From positions 39,831,653 through 39,895,652 of the forward strand of contig NC_065572.1 of assembly GCF_937616625.2 (NCBI RefSeq): a stretch of DNA of 64,000 nucleotides. The letters are read 5' to 3'. How positions within the stretch are numbered: position 1 is the stretch's first letter; every line of letters starts with the position of its first letter. Below, in pieces: positions 48,901-61,010 of this stretch. The stretch is from Mercurialis annua. Lineage: Eukaryota; Streptophyta; Magnoliopsida; Malpighiales; Euphorbiaceae. The position numbers were made by a program, and so were the translations under genes. Under the pieces are notes generated by a model. It was not told where the DNA came from. It was given only the letters and a program-made list of their open reading frames with translations, and made no database searches.

Positions 48901-51900
48901 TGTTTCGTAACGTTTGTAAATATTTGGCTTAAATAGCTAAAAATGGTAAACGTTTGGATTTGTTTTATAACATTTATAAATGTTTGGCTTAAATCACTAA
49001 AAAGGTGAAACGTTTGCATTTGTTTCGTAACGTTTTAAACGTTTGAATTTGTTTCATATCGTCTGTAAATGTTTGGCTTAAATCGCTAGAAAGGTGAAAC
49101 GTTTGGATTTGTTTTGTAATGTTTGTAAATGTTTTGCTTAATTTGCTAAAAAGGGGAAACATTTGGATTTGTTTCGTAACGTTTTAAACATTTGGATTGG
49201 TTTCGTAACATTTTAAACATTTGGCTTAAATATATAAAAAGGAGAAACATTTGGATTTGTTTCCCAACGTTTTAAACGTTTGAATTTGTTTCATAACGTT
49301 ATAAACGTTTGGATTGGCTTGGTAAAGTTTTAAATATTTGGCTTAAATTGCTGAAAAGGTAAAATGTTTGGATTTGTTTCATAACGTGTGTAAACATTTG
49401 GTTTAAATCGCTAAAAACGTGAAACGTTTGGATTTGTTTTGTAACGTTTTAAACGTTAGGCTTAAATCGCTAAAAAGGTGAAACGTTTGTTTTTGTTTCG
49501 TAACATTTGTAAACGTTTGGATTGGTTTAGTAACATTTTAAACGTTTGGCTTAAATAGCTAAAAAGGTGAAACGTTTGGATTTGTTTCGTAACGTTTGTA
49601 AACGTTTGGCTTAATTCGCTAAAAAGGTGAAACGTTTGGTTTTTTTTCGAAAACATTGTAAATGTTTGACTTCAATCGCTAAAAAGGTGAAATGTTTGGA
49701 TTTGTTTCGTAACGTTTGTAAACAGTTGGCTTAAATTGCTAAAAACAGGAAATGTTCTAATTTGTTTCGTAACGTTTGTAAAATGTTTGGATTAAATCGC
49801 GAAACAAGTGAAACGTTTGGATTTGTTTTGTAAAGTTGTAAACGTTTGGCTTCAATCGCTAAAAAGGGGAAACGTTTTGGATTTGATATGAAAGTTTTAA
49901 ACGTTTGGATTCATCTTGTAACGTTTGTAAACGTTTGGCTTAAATCGCTAAAAAGGGGAAACATTTGGTTTTGTTTCGTAACCTTTGTAAACGTTTGCCT
50001 TCAATCGTTCAAAAGGTGAAACGTTTGGATTTGTTTTGTAACATTTGCAAACGTTTGGGTAAAATTGATAAAAATAGGAAACGTTTGGATTTGTTTTGTA
50101 ATGTTTGTAAACGTTTTGCTTAATTCGCTAAAAAGGTTAAACGTTTGGATTTGTTTCGTAACGTTTTAAACATTGGGATTGGTTTCGTAACATTTTAAAC
50201 ATTTGGCTTAAATATATAAAAAGGTGAAACATTTGGATTTGTTTCCCAACGTTTTAAACGTTTGGATTTGTTTCGTAACGTTATAAACGTTTGGATTGGC
50301 TTCGTAACGTTTTAAATATTTGGCTTAAATTGCTGAAAAGGTAAAATGTTTGGATTTGTGTCATAACGTGTGTAAAAATTTGGTTTAAATCGCTAAAAAC
50401 GTGAAACGTTTGGATTTGTTTTGTAACGTTTTAAACGTTAGGCTTAAATCGCTAAAAAGGTGAAACGTTTGTTTTTGTTTCGTAACGTTTGTAAACGTTT
50501 GGATTGGTTTAGTAACATTTTAAACGTTTGGCTTAAATAGCTAAAAAGGTGAAACGTTTGGATTTGTTTCGTAACGTTTGTAAACGTTTGGCTTAATTCG
50601 CTAAAAAGGTGAAACGTTTGGTTTTGTTTCTTAAACTTTGTAAATGTTTGACTTCAATCGCTAAAAAGGTGAAATGTTTGTATTTGTTTCGTAACGTTTG
50701 TAAACAGTTGGCTTAAATTGCTAAAAACAAGAAATGTTCTAATTTGTTTCGTAACGTTTGTAAAATGTTTGGATTAAATCGCGAAACAAGTGAAACGTTT
50801 GGATTTGTTTTGTAAAGTTGTAAACGTTTGGCTTCAATCGCTAAAAAGAGGAAACGTTTTGGATTTGTTATGAACGTTTTAAACGTTTGGATTGGTCTTG
50901 TAACGTTTGTAAACGTTTGGCTTAAATCGCTAAAAAGGGGAAACATTTGGTTTTGTTTCGTAACCTTTGTAAACATTTGGCTTCAATCGTTCAAAAGGTG
51001 AAACGTTTGGATTTATTTCGTAACATTTGCAAACGTTTGGCTAAAATTGATAAAAATAGGAAACATTTGGATTTGTTTCGTAACGTTTGTAAACGTTTGG
51101 CTTAAATCGCTAAAAAAGTGAAACGTTTGGATTTGTTTCGTAACGTTTTAAACGTTTGGATTTGTTTCGTAACGTTTGTAAACGTTTGGCTTAAATAGCA
51201 AAAAAGGTGAAACTCTTGGATTTCTTTTGTAATGTTTATAAACGTTTAGCTTCAATCGCTAAAAAGGTAAAACGTTTGGATTTGTTTCATAACGTTTTAT
51301 AAGTTTGGATTTGTTTCATAACGTTACAAAAATTTGGATTGGTTTCGTAACGTTTTAAATGTTTGTCTTAAATTGCTAAAAAGGTAAAACGTTTGGATTT
51401 GTTTATAACGTTTATAAACGATTGGCTTAAATCGCTAAAAAGGTGAAACGTCTGGATTTATTTCGTAACATTTTAAATGTTTTGCTTAAATCGCTAAAAA
51501 GGTGAAATGTTTTGTTTTGTTTCGTAACGTTTGTAAACGTTTGGATTGGTTTCGTAACGTTTTAAATATTTGGCTTAAATCGCTAAAAAGGTGAAACGTT
51601 TGGATTTGTTTCGTAATGTTTGTAAACGTTTGGCTAAAATCGCTAAATGGTGAAACGTTTGGATTTGTTTCGCAAGGTTTGTAAACGTTTGGCTTAAATT
51701 TCTAAAAAGGTGAAACGTTATGTTTTGTTTCGTAACATTTGTAAACGTTTGTCTTTAATCGCTAAAAGGGGAAATGTTTGGATTTATTTCGTAACGTTTG
51801 TAAACGTTTGGCTTAAATTGCTAAAATGGTGAAGCGTTTAGATTTATTTTGTAACGTTTGTAAACGTTTTGCTTCAATCGCTGAAAAGGGAAAACGTTTG

Positions 51901-52493
51901 GATTTTTTATGAACGTTTTAATTGATCTTGTAACGGTTATAAATGTTTGGCTTTAATCGCTAAAATGGTGAAACGTTTGGTTTTGTTTCGTAACGTTTGT
52001 TAACGTTTGGCTACAATCGTTAAAAAGGTGAAACATTTGGATTTATTTTGTAACGTTTGTAAACGTTTGGCTTAAATCGCTAAAAATGGGAAACGTCTTG
52101 ATTTGTTTCGTAACGTTTGTAAACGTTTCGCTTAATTCGCTAAAAAGTTGAAACGTTTTGATTTGTTTCGTAACGTTTAAAAAGTTTGGATTTGTTTTGT
52201 ACAGTTTGTAAACGTTTGGCTTAAATCGCTAAAAAGGTAAAATGTTTGGATTTGTTTTGGAACGTTTGTAAATGTTTTGCTTCAATTGCTAAAAAGGTAA
52301 AACGTTTGGATTTGTCTCGTGACGTTTTAAACGTTTGGATTTGTTTTGTAACGTTTTAAAAATTTGGCTTTTATCGCAAAAAGGGGGAAACGTTTGGATT
52401 TTTTCGTAACATTTTTAAACGTTTGGCTTATATCGCTAAAAATGTCAAACGTTTGGATTTATTTCATAGCGTTTTTTATTTCGTAACGTTTGT
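39931..52493 (-). repeat. Satellite array 2, long reverse block with higher-order repeat
   Basis: 12.5 kb of reverse units. Marker variants recur at long intervals. The GTCTTGTAACG-type junction sits at 41778, 44356, 47098, 49913 and 50895. A TGGCTTCAATCGCTGAAAAG marker with matching neighbours sits at 43011, 45858 and 48538. This gives a higher-order period of about 2.6-2.85 kb and a recent extra duplication of 982 bp. All open frames are repeat artefacts. Confidence 0.95.
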
Positions 52494-53666
52494 ACCTAGG
52501 GCTATTTTTTCAGTATAATTGTATAAACAAATCCCAATGGCAATGATTAATAAGTTTTATTTGAACTAAGTGTCTCATCAACTAAGCGTTTATTTATTGC
52601 ATATTGTCCTTATCACATTGTGATAGAAAATATATTCTTAAGGTGTTAAGAATATGAGTGATAGATTCTATTATACAAGTGATCTAAATAAACGTTCATG
52701 ATCGATAGGGTCCTACGAATAAGGGCATCGCATTATCACGAAAAGATCGTCACCTCTGTTTATTCTCCTGATTAGTAAAGAGTTACTAATTATAGGAAGC
52801 AGTGAATCTCATACTACTTGATGAGGCTCAGAATAAACATATGGACACTCAAAGGGTTTGAGTGAGTCGAACAATTGACGCTAGATGACTTATACATGGT
52901 ATTTCATCAAAGTCAATTTAATGTCATCTAGTTCATAATTGTACATATGGGTTTAACCAAGAGAGGATTTATCACTCCAGATGAACGGAGAAAAGATTTT
53001 ATGCTACTCGAATTGTTCTTGATGGATCATAAAACCTGCGCAGGTAAATATGACTTACTTTGAAAATTGTTTCTAGTGGAAGTCATATTTATCAAGAATA
53101 AGAATTGAGATGAGAGGTCATATGAACAAGACAAATAGTGTTTGACTAAACCGTGACACTGGTCGAGATTGGAATCTTAGATGAAGGGAATTTTGAGTGT
53201 ACGGTAATTATGAACATTGGTTCATAAAGAATGCATCGAAACATTCATATCTATTTGGGGGTCGTGATATGTTGCCAGACGTCACTCACGATCTGCGAGA
53301 ATATATAATTAATGGGGTTTAATTATTTAATATAAGAAAGGCGTTTCTTATGACACTCGTTGCCATATAGATGTGAACCTAGTTAGTCACACATAATAGG
53401 TGTGCAATCGATTGAGTTTAGGATAGATCGATTTCATATAGATACTAGCATATCTCGGAAATTAATTTAAGATGAAAAACAAGTGTAAATTAGGAACAAA
53501 TTTGTAAGAGTTATAAATTAGTAGGCACCTAATTGTATTTTATCCAAGTTAATGTGATGATGTCATGTGACGATGTCACTATGATGTCATGCGATGATGT
53601 CACGATGATGTCATGCGATGATGTCATGCGATGATGTCATGTGATGATGTCATGTATGTCTCTGTA

Positions 53667-53847
53667 TGTGACACCTAGCATCCGACGTGTCAGAAGGTGG
53701 CAACACCTATGCTTGATGTGTGACACCTAGCATGTGATGTGTCAAATGGTGGCAACACCTATGCTTGATGTGTGACACCTAGCATGTGAGGTGTCGAATG
53801 GTGGCGACACCTTTGCTTGTTGTGTGACACCTAGCATATGAGGTGTC
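53667..53847 (+). repeat. 52-bp minisatellite in copia C 5' LTR
   Basis: Units 53667-53718, 53719-53770 and 53771-53822 begin TGTGACACCTAGCAT, with a partial fourth. The 3' LTR of the same element has only about 1.5 units (60930-61010). Confidence 0.93.
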
Positions 53848-53870
53848 AGAATTTCCTACAAACTCTTGCC

Positions 53871-53880
53871 TATAAATAGA
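53871..53880 (+). promoter_or_regulatory. Probable LTR TATA box (copia C)
   Basis: CTATAAATAG followed by AGGTTGCC, shared with copy B. Approximate coordinates. Confidence 0.6.
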
Positions 53881-54308
53881 GGTTGCCTTTTCTCATTCTA
53901 TACACACAACACGTAAGAGAGCATATTTGAAGGAGTTCAAGTAGTCATAAATCTTATAAAGTTGGAGAAAGTTTTTACATACATTAGAGCAAAGACGTAA
54001 TAGAGGCAAGAGTTTGAGCTTAGGGTTGCTCGGCAAGAGGAACTCTTGCGTATTACTTCAAGACGAGGATTCAATCGGACGCATATTCGTGTGGACGAGC
54101 TTGAGGTCGCAGTACTATCGGGACTACAAGAAACGTTGCCGAATCGACATAGGTATTCTTCTTACGATTACTAGATGCGTGCTTTAATTATTAGATGATA
54201 TACGATCCATTTATTATTGATATGATCAATTTCTGGATCTGGATTGTTGGAATTCCGATTTTGAATTGAAATATATGATCCGGACCCTCGCGCACCGCTG
54301 CACCAATA

Positions 54309-54321
54309 GTGGTATCAGAGC
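54309..54321 (+). promoter_or_regulatory. Copia C primer binding site
   Basis: GTGGTATCAGAGC immediately after the 5' LTR, initiator Met-tRNA type. Confidence 0.92.
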
Positions 54322-55378
54322 CACCGTATCATCAAGTATTAAAGCTTTACGATTGAATTCTTGTATTAATAATCATGGACTTAGAAATTATTATTAGGCA
54401 TGTAATTTATAATTCCAGAGGCTTAGGTCTTGTTTTCAAAAACGAGCAAACGCTATTGTGACCTTAATATTTTTGATTAAATTCTGTCTAGGAGATTGGT
54501 ACTTAAGTTGTCCCCTCGTGACCCTCCAATTTATCGTGGAAATTTTTCTAATGTGATTATTTAAAACAATACGTGACTCGCTTGTGCATTATGTTGTCAT
54601 CAACAAAACATGCGGAACAAGTAATAGTTTGCTCATTCTTTTGTGGCTAAAGAATGAGACCTAGGAAGTCCATGATCATACATGTGTGATTGCATGATTC
54701 ATTTCAGCTTTAATATGTATGAGATGTATGCTAAAACGTAAACCGGAATAACTTAAAACCCTAAGATATCTTCCTGAAAGATAAAAGAGTAAGTTTATAT
54801 TGATTAATCATTAAATTGATTTATCAATCGCTCTCCATTGGAGTAATAAACTAACACACTTTGAGTTATCATCTTTTCGTCTATAGATACATAGGGGTGA
54901 TATGATATCGTCAAGAGGCCGTTGTTGAGTTTATTGTTAAGCATGATATGTTACGGGTGTATCAATATAGTACACGGCAATAACGGTAATTAGGCGTACC
55001 TGAGTCATGTATTATTTAAATTGATACATCTTAGTTGATTCAATGGGTTAAACTTAACTATTGCAAAACCCAATAACGACAATGGGTATCTGAGAGTGAA
55101 ACCATTAGGAGCTGAAAATGATTGAAACCTCATATGAGATATGATGAACAATTGTTGTTCACTTGTAGTGCATTGTGATCCCAATAACGGAAATTAGGTG
55201 TACTTGAGGGAAAGATCAATGACTAAGAATTCAATCACCCAATTGAATTCTTTTCCAACAAAGATCTACCTTTCCTATTTTGGAAGTGTAGGATTCGAAA
55301 AACATAGTGGGAGGCCATTTTGATAAAGACAATAATACTAATTAGAGATCTTTGCTATCTATAGGTTGATTAGATAAG
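54322..55378 (+). other. Copia C leader, no gene
   Basis: About 1.06 kb colinear with the copia B leader, without the extra 223-bp piece. Contains the same AATAACGGAAATTAGGTGTAC-like stretches. Nothing coding. Confidence 0.75.
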
Positions 55379-56779
55379 ATGAAATCGAATCCGTTAAGTA
55401 GCATTCTCGACAGTAATCGCTTAGTGGGTCCTAACTTTGTTTATTGGTTAAGAAATCTCAAAATAGATCTTGCAAGTGAACACATAGCATATGTTCTTGA
55501 GACAAATGTTCTGGGACCATTGCCGATTGAGGCACCTCCCGAGTAACATGAGGTATTGCGCAAGTGGAAGTTAGACGACGAACAAGCCAAGTGCTATATG
55601 TTGGCATCTATGAGTAACGAGATGAAAAAGAAACACAAAAAATATCCGGGAGCTCACGAAATATTGTTTCACTTACAAGAGTTATATGGAAAATTAATTC
55701 GTTTTGCTAGATATGAGATATCTAAGAAATTATTTCGGGCGAAGCACTCCGAGAGAAAGGATGTTGGAGAACATTTGAAGCTGATGATTCGATGTATCGA
55801 ACGGCTAGAAGGTCTAGACTTCATCATGGACTTCAATCTCTAAACATATATAATCCTTCAATCCCTTCCAGAATCATATGGTAATTTCATCACGAATTAC
55901 TATATGAATCGGATAGAATGTACACTTGCCGAGTTATCAAACATGTTGATAACTGTTGAAAAGAATAATGTTAAGGGAAAGGAAGTTTCTCTTGTGGTTT
56001 ATTCTTCTAGTAAGACTAAGAAGAAGAAAACTAAGAAGAATGTTTCGAAGGCCCAAAAGGCCATTGCGAAAAAGAAGGGCACCTCGGAGAACAAAGGAAA
56101 GTGTTTCTTTTGTGAAGGCAAGGGACATTGGAAACGAAATTGCCCCAAGTATTTGGAATCTAAGGGCAAGAACAAGAATAATGAAAATCTCGGTGAGGGT
56201 GTGTCAATTTCTTGTTATTTTAATTCCAATAACGATAGCTCGTCCAAAGCTTGGGTATTAGATACCAGAGCTAGTTCTCACATTTGTTCATCCTTACAGG
56301 ATCTAGCAAATGAGAGGAAGCTGGACAAGGACGAAGTGATTTTGAAGCTTGGAAATAACACAAGCGTTGCGGCTAAAGCTATATGATCATCTTCTATTTT
56401 GTTGTATAAACATGTTTTGTATTTGAACAATGCTTTGTACTTACCAAACGCTTATAGAAATATCATGTCCATTTCTTGTATGACAAGATTAGGGTATGAT
56501 TTCCTATTTACAAATGATGTTTGTAAAATTATCTATAATAATAAAATCATTGGTTATGGTTATGTACAAAACGGTCTTTATTATATAAATGAAGATGTTA
56601 GCAATACAAATAATGTTTCCAAAACAAATACCATAAGTGATCAAACCTCGAAATAATTATGGCACTTACGATTAGGACATATTGTGGAAGATAGACTTAA
56701 CAAGTTGGATACAATGGGAATCTTGAGAAATCTTGATTCCGCATCAATTTCAACTTGTGAGTAATGTCTTAAAGGCAAG
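55379..56779 (+). pseudogene. gag-pol: Copia C gag, zinc knuckle, protease
   Basis: One continuous reading frame from ATG 55379 broken only by stops. These are TAA 55544-55546 (GAA in copy B), TAA 55841-55843 (CAA in B), TGA 56384-56386 (GGA in B) and TAA 56654-56656 (CAA in B). Visible landmarks are RKWKLDDEQAKCYMLASM, the Lys-rich SSKTKKKKTKKN, CCHC knuckle CFFCEGKGHWKRNC and protease WVLDTRASSHIC. The DTG signature has become DTR, a CCGG to CCAG change that would abolish protease activity. Confidence 0.92.
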
Positions 56780-57576
56780 ATGACCCGATCACCCTTTGTG
56801 GGACAAAGTGGTAGAGCCAAAGATGTTTTGGAAATAATACATAGTGATGTATGTGGTCCATTTAAAGAAATGGCACGAGATGATTATTTGTACTTTATTA
56901 CCTTCACCGATGATTTATCACGGTATGGGTATGTTGTTCTTATGAAGAACAAGAGTGAAGCTTTTGAAAAATTTAAAGACTTCAAAACTGAAGTAGAAAA
57001 TCAAATTGGAAAAAGTATTAAAATCCTACAATCTGATCGAGGAGGTGAATACTTGAGTACGGAATTTGGTACATTCTCAAAAGAATGCGGTATTATTTCT
57101 CAACTGACTCCTCCGGGAACACCACAATTGAATGGTGTATCGGAACGGAGGAATTGTACATTGTTAGACATGGTACGATCAATGATGAGCTATACTGATT
57201 TACCCATTTCATTATGGGGTCATACACTTCTTCGCGCAAATTATATTCTAAATCGAATAACAACTAAATCCGCTCTGAGAATACATTATGTGATATGGTA
57301 TGGTAAGGAACCAAGTCTTGAGCATATTAAGATTTGGGGAATTTCGGCATATATCAAAAATTTGATAACCGATAAGTTGGAATCAAGATAAATCATGGGA
57401 AGATTCGTTGGTTATCCTAAAGACAGTTTAGGATATTATTTCTATATTCCATCCGAACAAACAATTGTTGTTACTCGGGATGCAGCCTTTCTTGAAAACA
57501 ATTTATTCAAGAAGGAGGCAAAGGAAGAAATATAGAATTAAATGAGGAGTCTCTTAAAGACCAACAAAATGATACA
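56780..57576 (+). pseudogene. pol: Copia C integrase
   Basis: Open from 56780 to a TAA at 57389-57391, in phase with gag. Includes the segment missing from copy B (MTRSPFVGQSGRAKDVLEIIHSDVCGPFKEMA). The core residues are in FTDDLSRYGY, LQSDRGGEYLS and NGVSERRNC. After the TAA, codons PKDSLGYYFYIPSEQTIVV continue to about 57530, then a frameshift precedes the linker. Confidence 0.9.
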
Positions 57577-58461
57577 ATGGTGATTGATCAAACCCATAGT
57601 GAACCAGAATTAGTAAAATATACAAAAACACCTCGAAGATCAAGTAGAGTATCTTATCCACCAGAGAGATATGGTTTTCTTCATGGTATTCAAGAGTTGT
57701 TTATTCATGGAGAAAATGATCAAATTGTTGATCCTTCTATTTACAAAGAAACTATATGTGATATAGATTCTTTTAGATGGCTTGAAGCTATGAAATACCA
57801 AATGGATTCCATGTATAGTAACTAAGTTTGGGAGCTAGTCGATCCACCTGATGGTATTATACCAATAGGGAACAAATGGATCTTCAAGAGTAAAATTGGT
57901 GCTGATGAAAAAGTGGAGACTTTTTAAGCTAGGCTTGTTGCGAAAGGGTTTCGCCAAAGGCAAGGAGTCGATTATGAAGAAACTTGCTCGCCTATAGCCA
58001 TGCTTAAGTCCATCCGGATTCTTCTTGCCATAGCTTCACATTTAGATTATGAGGTTTGGAAAATGGATGTCGAGACCGCATTCCTTAATGGATATCTTGA
58101 GGAGGAAATCTATATGGAACCACCTAAGGGTTTTGAATCCGAAGAAGGTTCCAAGGTATGTAAGCTGAAACGATCAACATATGGATTGAAGCAAGCTTCG
58201 AGAAGTTGGAATCGTCGTTTTGATGAAGATATAAATAGTTACGAGTTTATAAAAAACAAAGATGAACCATGTGTTTACAAGAAGGTTAGTGTGAGCGCAA
58301 TCACGTTCCTAGTCTTGCATGTACATGACATTTTACTAATAGGAAATGATGTCGGTATGTTAACCTCTGTAAGGATTTGGTTATCCAAAACTTTCTCAAT
58401 GAAAGACCTTGGAGAAGCAACTTACATTCTCGATATAAGACTCTATAGAGATAGATCGTAG
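57577..58461 (+). pseudogene. pol: Copia C reverse transcriptase
   Basis: Linker piece (TPRRSSRVSYPPERYGFLHGIQELFIHGENDQ) up to a stop at 57823-57825. RT continues in the same frame with at least one more stop (TTTTAAGC near 57921) and is open from 58000. Motifs: MLKSIRILLAIASHLDYEVW, DVETAFLNGYLEEEIYMEPPKGF, and VLHVHDILLIGND where YVDD is expected. Loss of a catalytic Asp (DD to HD) makes the enzyme inactive even apart from the stops. Confidence 0.9.
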
Positions 58462-58503
58462 AGGATAATATGTCTCTCCCAAAGGCTCTACTTAGAAAAG
58501 ATA

Positions 58504-59147
58504 TTGAATAAGTTCAATATGGAAAATTCTAAGAGAGGACTGATTCCCACTAGGCATGGAATTCACCCTTCAAAATATATGTCTCCAAAGACATTTGAGG
58601 AAAGAGATCAAATGGAAAAGATACCATATGCTTCGAAAATTAATAGTCTTATGTACGCTATGTTGTGTACAAGGCCAGATATTGCCAATGCGGTTAGTTT
58701 GACTAGCTGATATCAATCCAATCCAGGTTCAGAACACTGGATGATAGTTAAGAGTATCTTTAAGTACTTGAGAAGAACTAAAGATATGATCTTAAAATAT
58801 GGAGGAGGTGATCTAAAAATAGACAGCTTTACAATTCAGATTTTCAATCTGATATAGATGATCGTAAGTCTATATCCGGATTAGTATTCACCAGTAATGG
58901 AGGAGCAGTGAGTTGGAAGAGTTCAAAACAAGAAACCACTTCGGATTCCACTACAGAAGCTGAGTATATTGCGGCATCTGAACTTGGTGTGGTTCCTACC
59001 ATTGAGTCGGCGGTTCCTCTTTTTTGTGACAACAATGGTGCTATAGCCCGGGGAAAGGAACCCTGGTCTCACCAAAAATCCAAACACATAGAAAGGCGCT
59101 ATCATATCATACGAGAGATTGTTGGAAAGAGAGATGTGTATATCTAA
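58504..59147 (+). pseudogene. pol: Copia C RNase H
   Basis: Pieces NKFNMENSKRGLIPTRHGIHPSKYMSP and MYAMLCTRPDIANAVSLTS, then a stop and frameshift. The core WKSSKQETTSDSTTEAEYIAAS follows, with a gap where copy B has DAAKEAVWIKKFVF, and FCDNNGAIARGKEPWSHQKSKHIERRYH. The gap is about 45 bp, an internal deletion. Confidence 0.88.
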
Positions 59148-59261
59148 AAGAAAGCATCAACCGATAACACGGTTGACCCACTGACAAAGCCTATGACCCA
59201 GAGTCAATTAGATTTACATCTTGAGAAGATGGGGCTTAGATATAGTAACCAATGGCACTAG

Positions 59262-59275
59262 TGCAAGTGGGAGAT
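59262..59275 (+). promoter_or_regulatory. Copia C polypurine tract
   Basis: TGCAAGTGGGAGAT abuts the 3' LTR start TGTTTGTAGTATG. Confidence 0.85.
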
Positions 59276-59616
59276 TGTTTGTAGTATGTGCCCTAGGGCC
59301 ATTTTGTCTGTATACTTGTATAATAAACTCCCAATGGCAATGATATGTATATTTAATTTTAATTAAGTGTCTCATCAACTGATCATTTATTTATTTCATA
59401 TTGTCCTTATCACATTGTGATAGAAAATCTATTCTTAAGGTGTTAAGAATATGAGTGATAAATTCTATTATACAAGTGATCTAAATAAACGTTCACGATC
59501 GATGGGGTCCTACGAATAAGGACATCGCATTATCCCGGAAAGATTGTCACCTCTGTTTATTCTCTTGATTAGTAAAGAGTTACTCATTATAGGAAGCAGT
59601 GAGTCTCATACTACTT

Positions 59617-60003
59617 AGAACGGTGCAATTGGGAGATATGGATGTTTTATCAAGACATGTCAGATTCAGAAGGCACATGAACACACCATCGATTATAAAC
59701 CTGATACAAATCAAATCGCCATTGAAAACTCACACGACACATGGGACACATACAAGATACAACTTAAGCCCCAAACATAGTGTCACACTTGCTAAGTCCA
59801 CCATTAACAATCTAAAACTTAGTCGGAAACACAAAAAAACCATGACGGAAAAACACGGGATATTACATAACACAACCCACATAAAAACATATCATACAAT
59901 GTTGTCCGAACAAAAACACACGAAACAAACATGAAAACACTTAATATGACACCCAAAGTAATCAATGAAAGAAATTATAACAATTCTGCATAATGAAGTC
60001 TGT
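59617..60003. mobile_element. Unidentified ~387-bp insertion in copia C 3' LTR
   Basis: It interrupts CATACTACTT...CTCAGAATAA, which is contiguous apart from a few bases in the 5' LTR (about 52811-52832). It contains ACGGGATATTACA (about 59857-59869), the reverse complement of a gypsy LTR start TGTAATATCCCGT, so it may be a retroelement fragment. No target duplication or coding domain is evident. Confidence 0.65.
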
Positions 60004-60929
60004 CTCAGAATAAGCATACGGACACTCAAAGGTTTGAATGAGTCGAACAAGTGACGCTAGATGACTTATACATGGTATTTCTTCAAAGTCAATTTAATGT
60101 CATCTAGTTCATAAATGTACATATGTCCTTTGATTTGCGGTGACACTATCTTGTATATAGGTGATTAGAGTTTGATACTCTTTATCCCTAGATCTTTCAT
60201 GAGCTACGGTCGCGGGATGTGTTGGCTCTAGTTAGTTGTATATGGAGATAGGGGTTTAACCAAGAGAGGATTTATCACTCCGGATGAACGAAAAAAAGAT
60301 TCTATGCTATCTCAAATTATTCTTGATGGATGATAAAACCTGCGCAGGTGTATATGACTTACTTAGAAAGTTGTTTCTAGTGGAAGTCATATTTATCAAG
60401 AATAAGAACTGAGATAAGGTCATATGATCAAGACAAATAGTGTTTGACTTAACCGTGACACTAGTCGAGATCAAAATCTTAGATGTAGGGAATTTTTATG
60501 AACATTGGTTCATAAAGAATGCATCGAAACATTCATATCTATTTGGGGGTCGTTATATATTGCTAGACCTCACTAACAATCTACGAGAATTAATAATTAA
60601 TGGGATTTTTTTATTTAATATAAGAAAGGCATTTCTTATGACTCTCGTTGCCATATAGATGTGAACCTATTTAGTCACACACAATAGGGTGTGCAATCGA
60701 TTGAGTTTACGAGAGATCGATTTCATATAGATACTAGCATATCTCAGATATTAATCTAAGATGAAAAACAAGTATAAATTAGGGACTAATTTGTAAGAGT
60801 TATTAATTAGTAGGCACCTAATTGTATTTTATCCAAGTTAATATGATGATGTCACGATGATGTCATGTGATGATGTCTCGATGATGTCATGCGATGATGT
60901 CACGTGATGATGTCATGTATGTATCTGTG

Positions 60930-61010
60930 TGTGACACCTAGCATCCGACGTGTCAGAAGGTGGCAACACCTATGCTTGATGTGTGACACCTAGCATTTGA
61001 GGCGTCAGAC
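60930..61010 (+). repeat. 52-bp minisatellite in copia C 3' LTR, about 1.5 units
   Basis: One unit 60930-60981 and a partial second, versus 3.5 units in the 5' LTR. Confidence 0.88.

Larger units (their letters stand above)
52494..54308 (+). repeat. Copia C 5' LTR
   Basis: About 1,815 bp, ending CGCTGCACCAATA (family end CACCAACA). Contains a GATGTCAT-rich block (53550-53656), 3.5 units of the 52-bp minisatellite (53667-53847) and the TATA-like CTATAAATAG near 53871. Confidence 0.92.

Noticed and set aside
37479..51000. Many open frames of 60-140 codons with MFHLFSDLSQTFTNVTKQIQ-like repeats
   Set aside because: They are the 60-bp satellite read in an open frame on whichever strand; frames end at random unit lesions and no start, domain or codon bias supports coding.
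37490..52493. Calling the satellite a centromere
   Set aside because: Sequence alone cannot show CENH3 loading; knob, pericentromere or subtelomere are equally possible.
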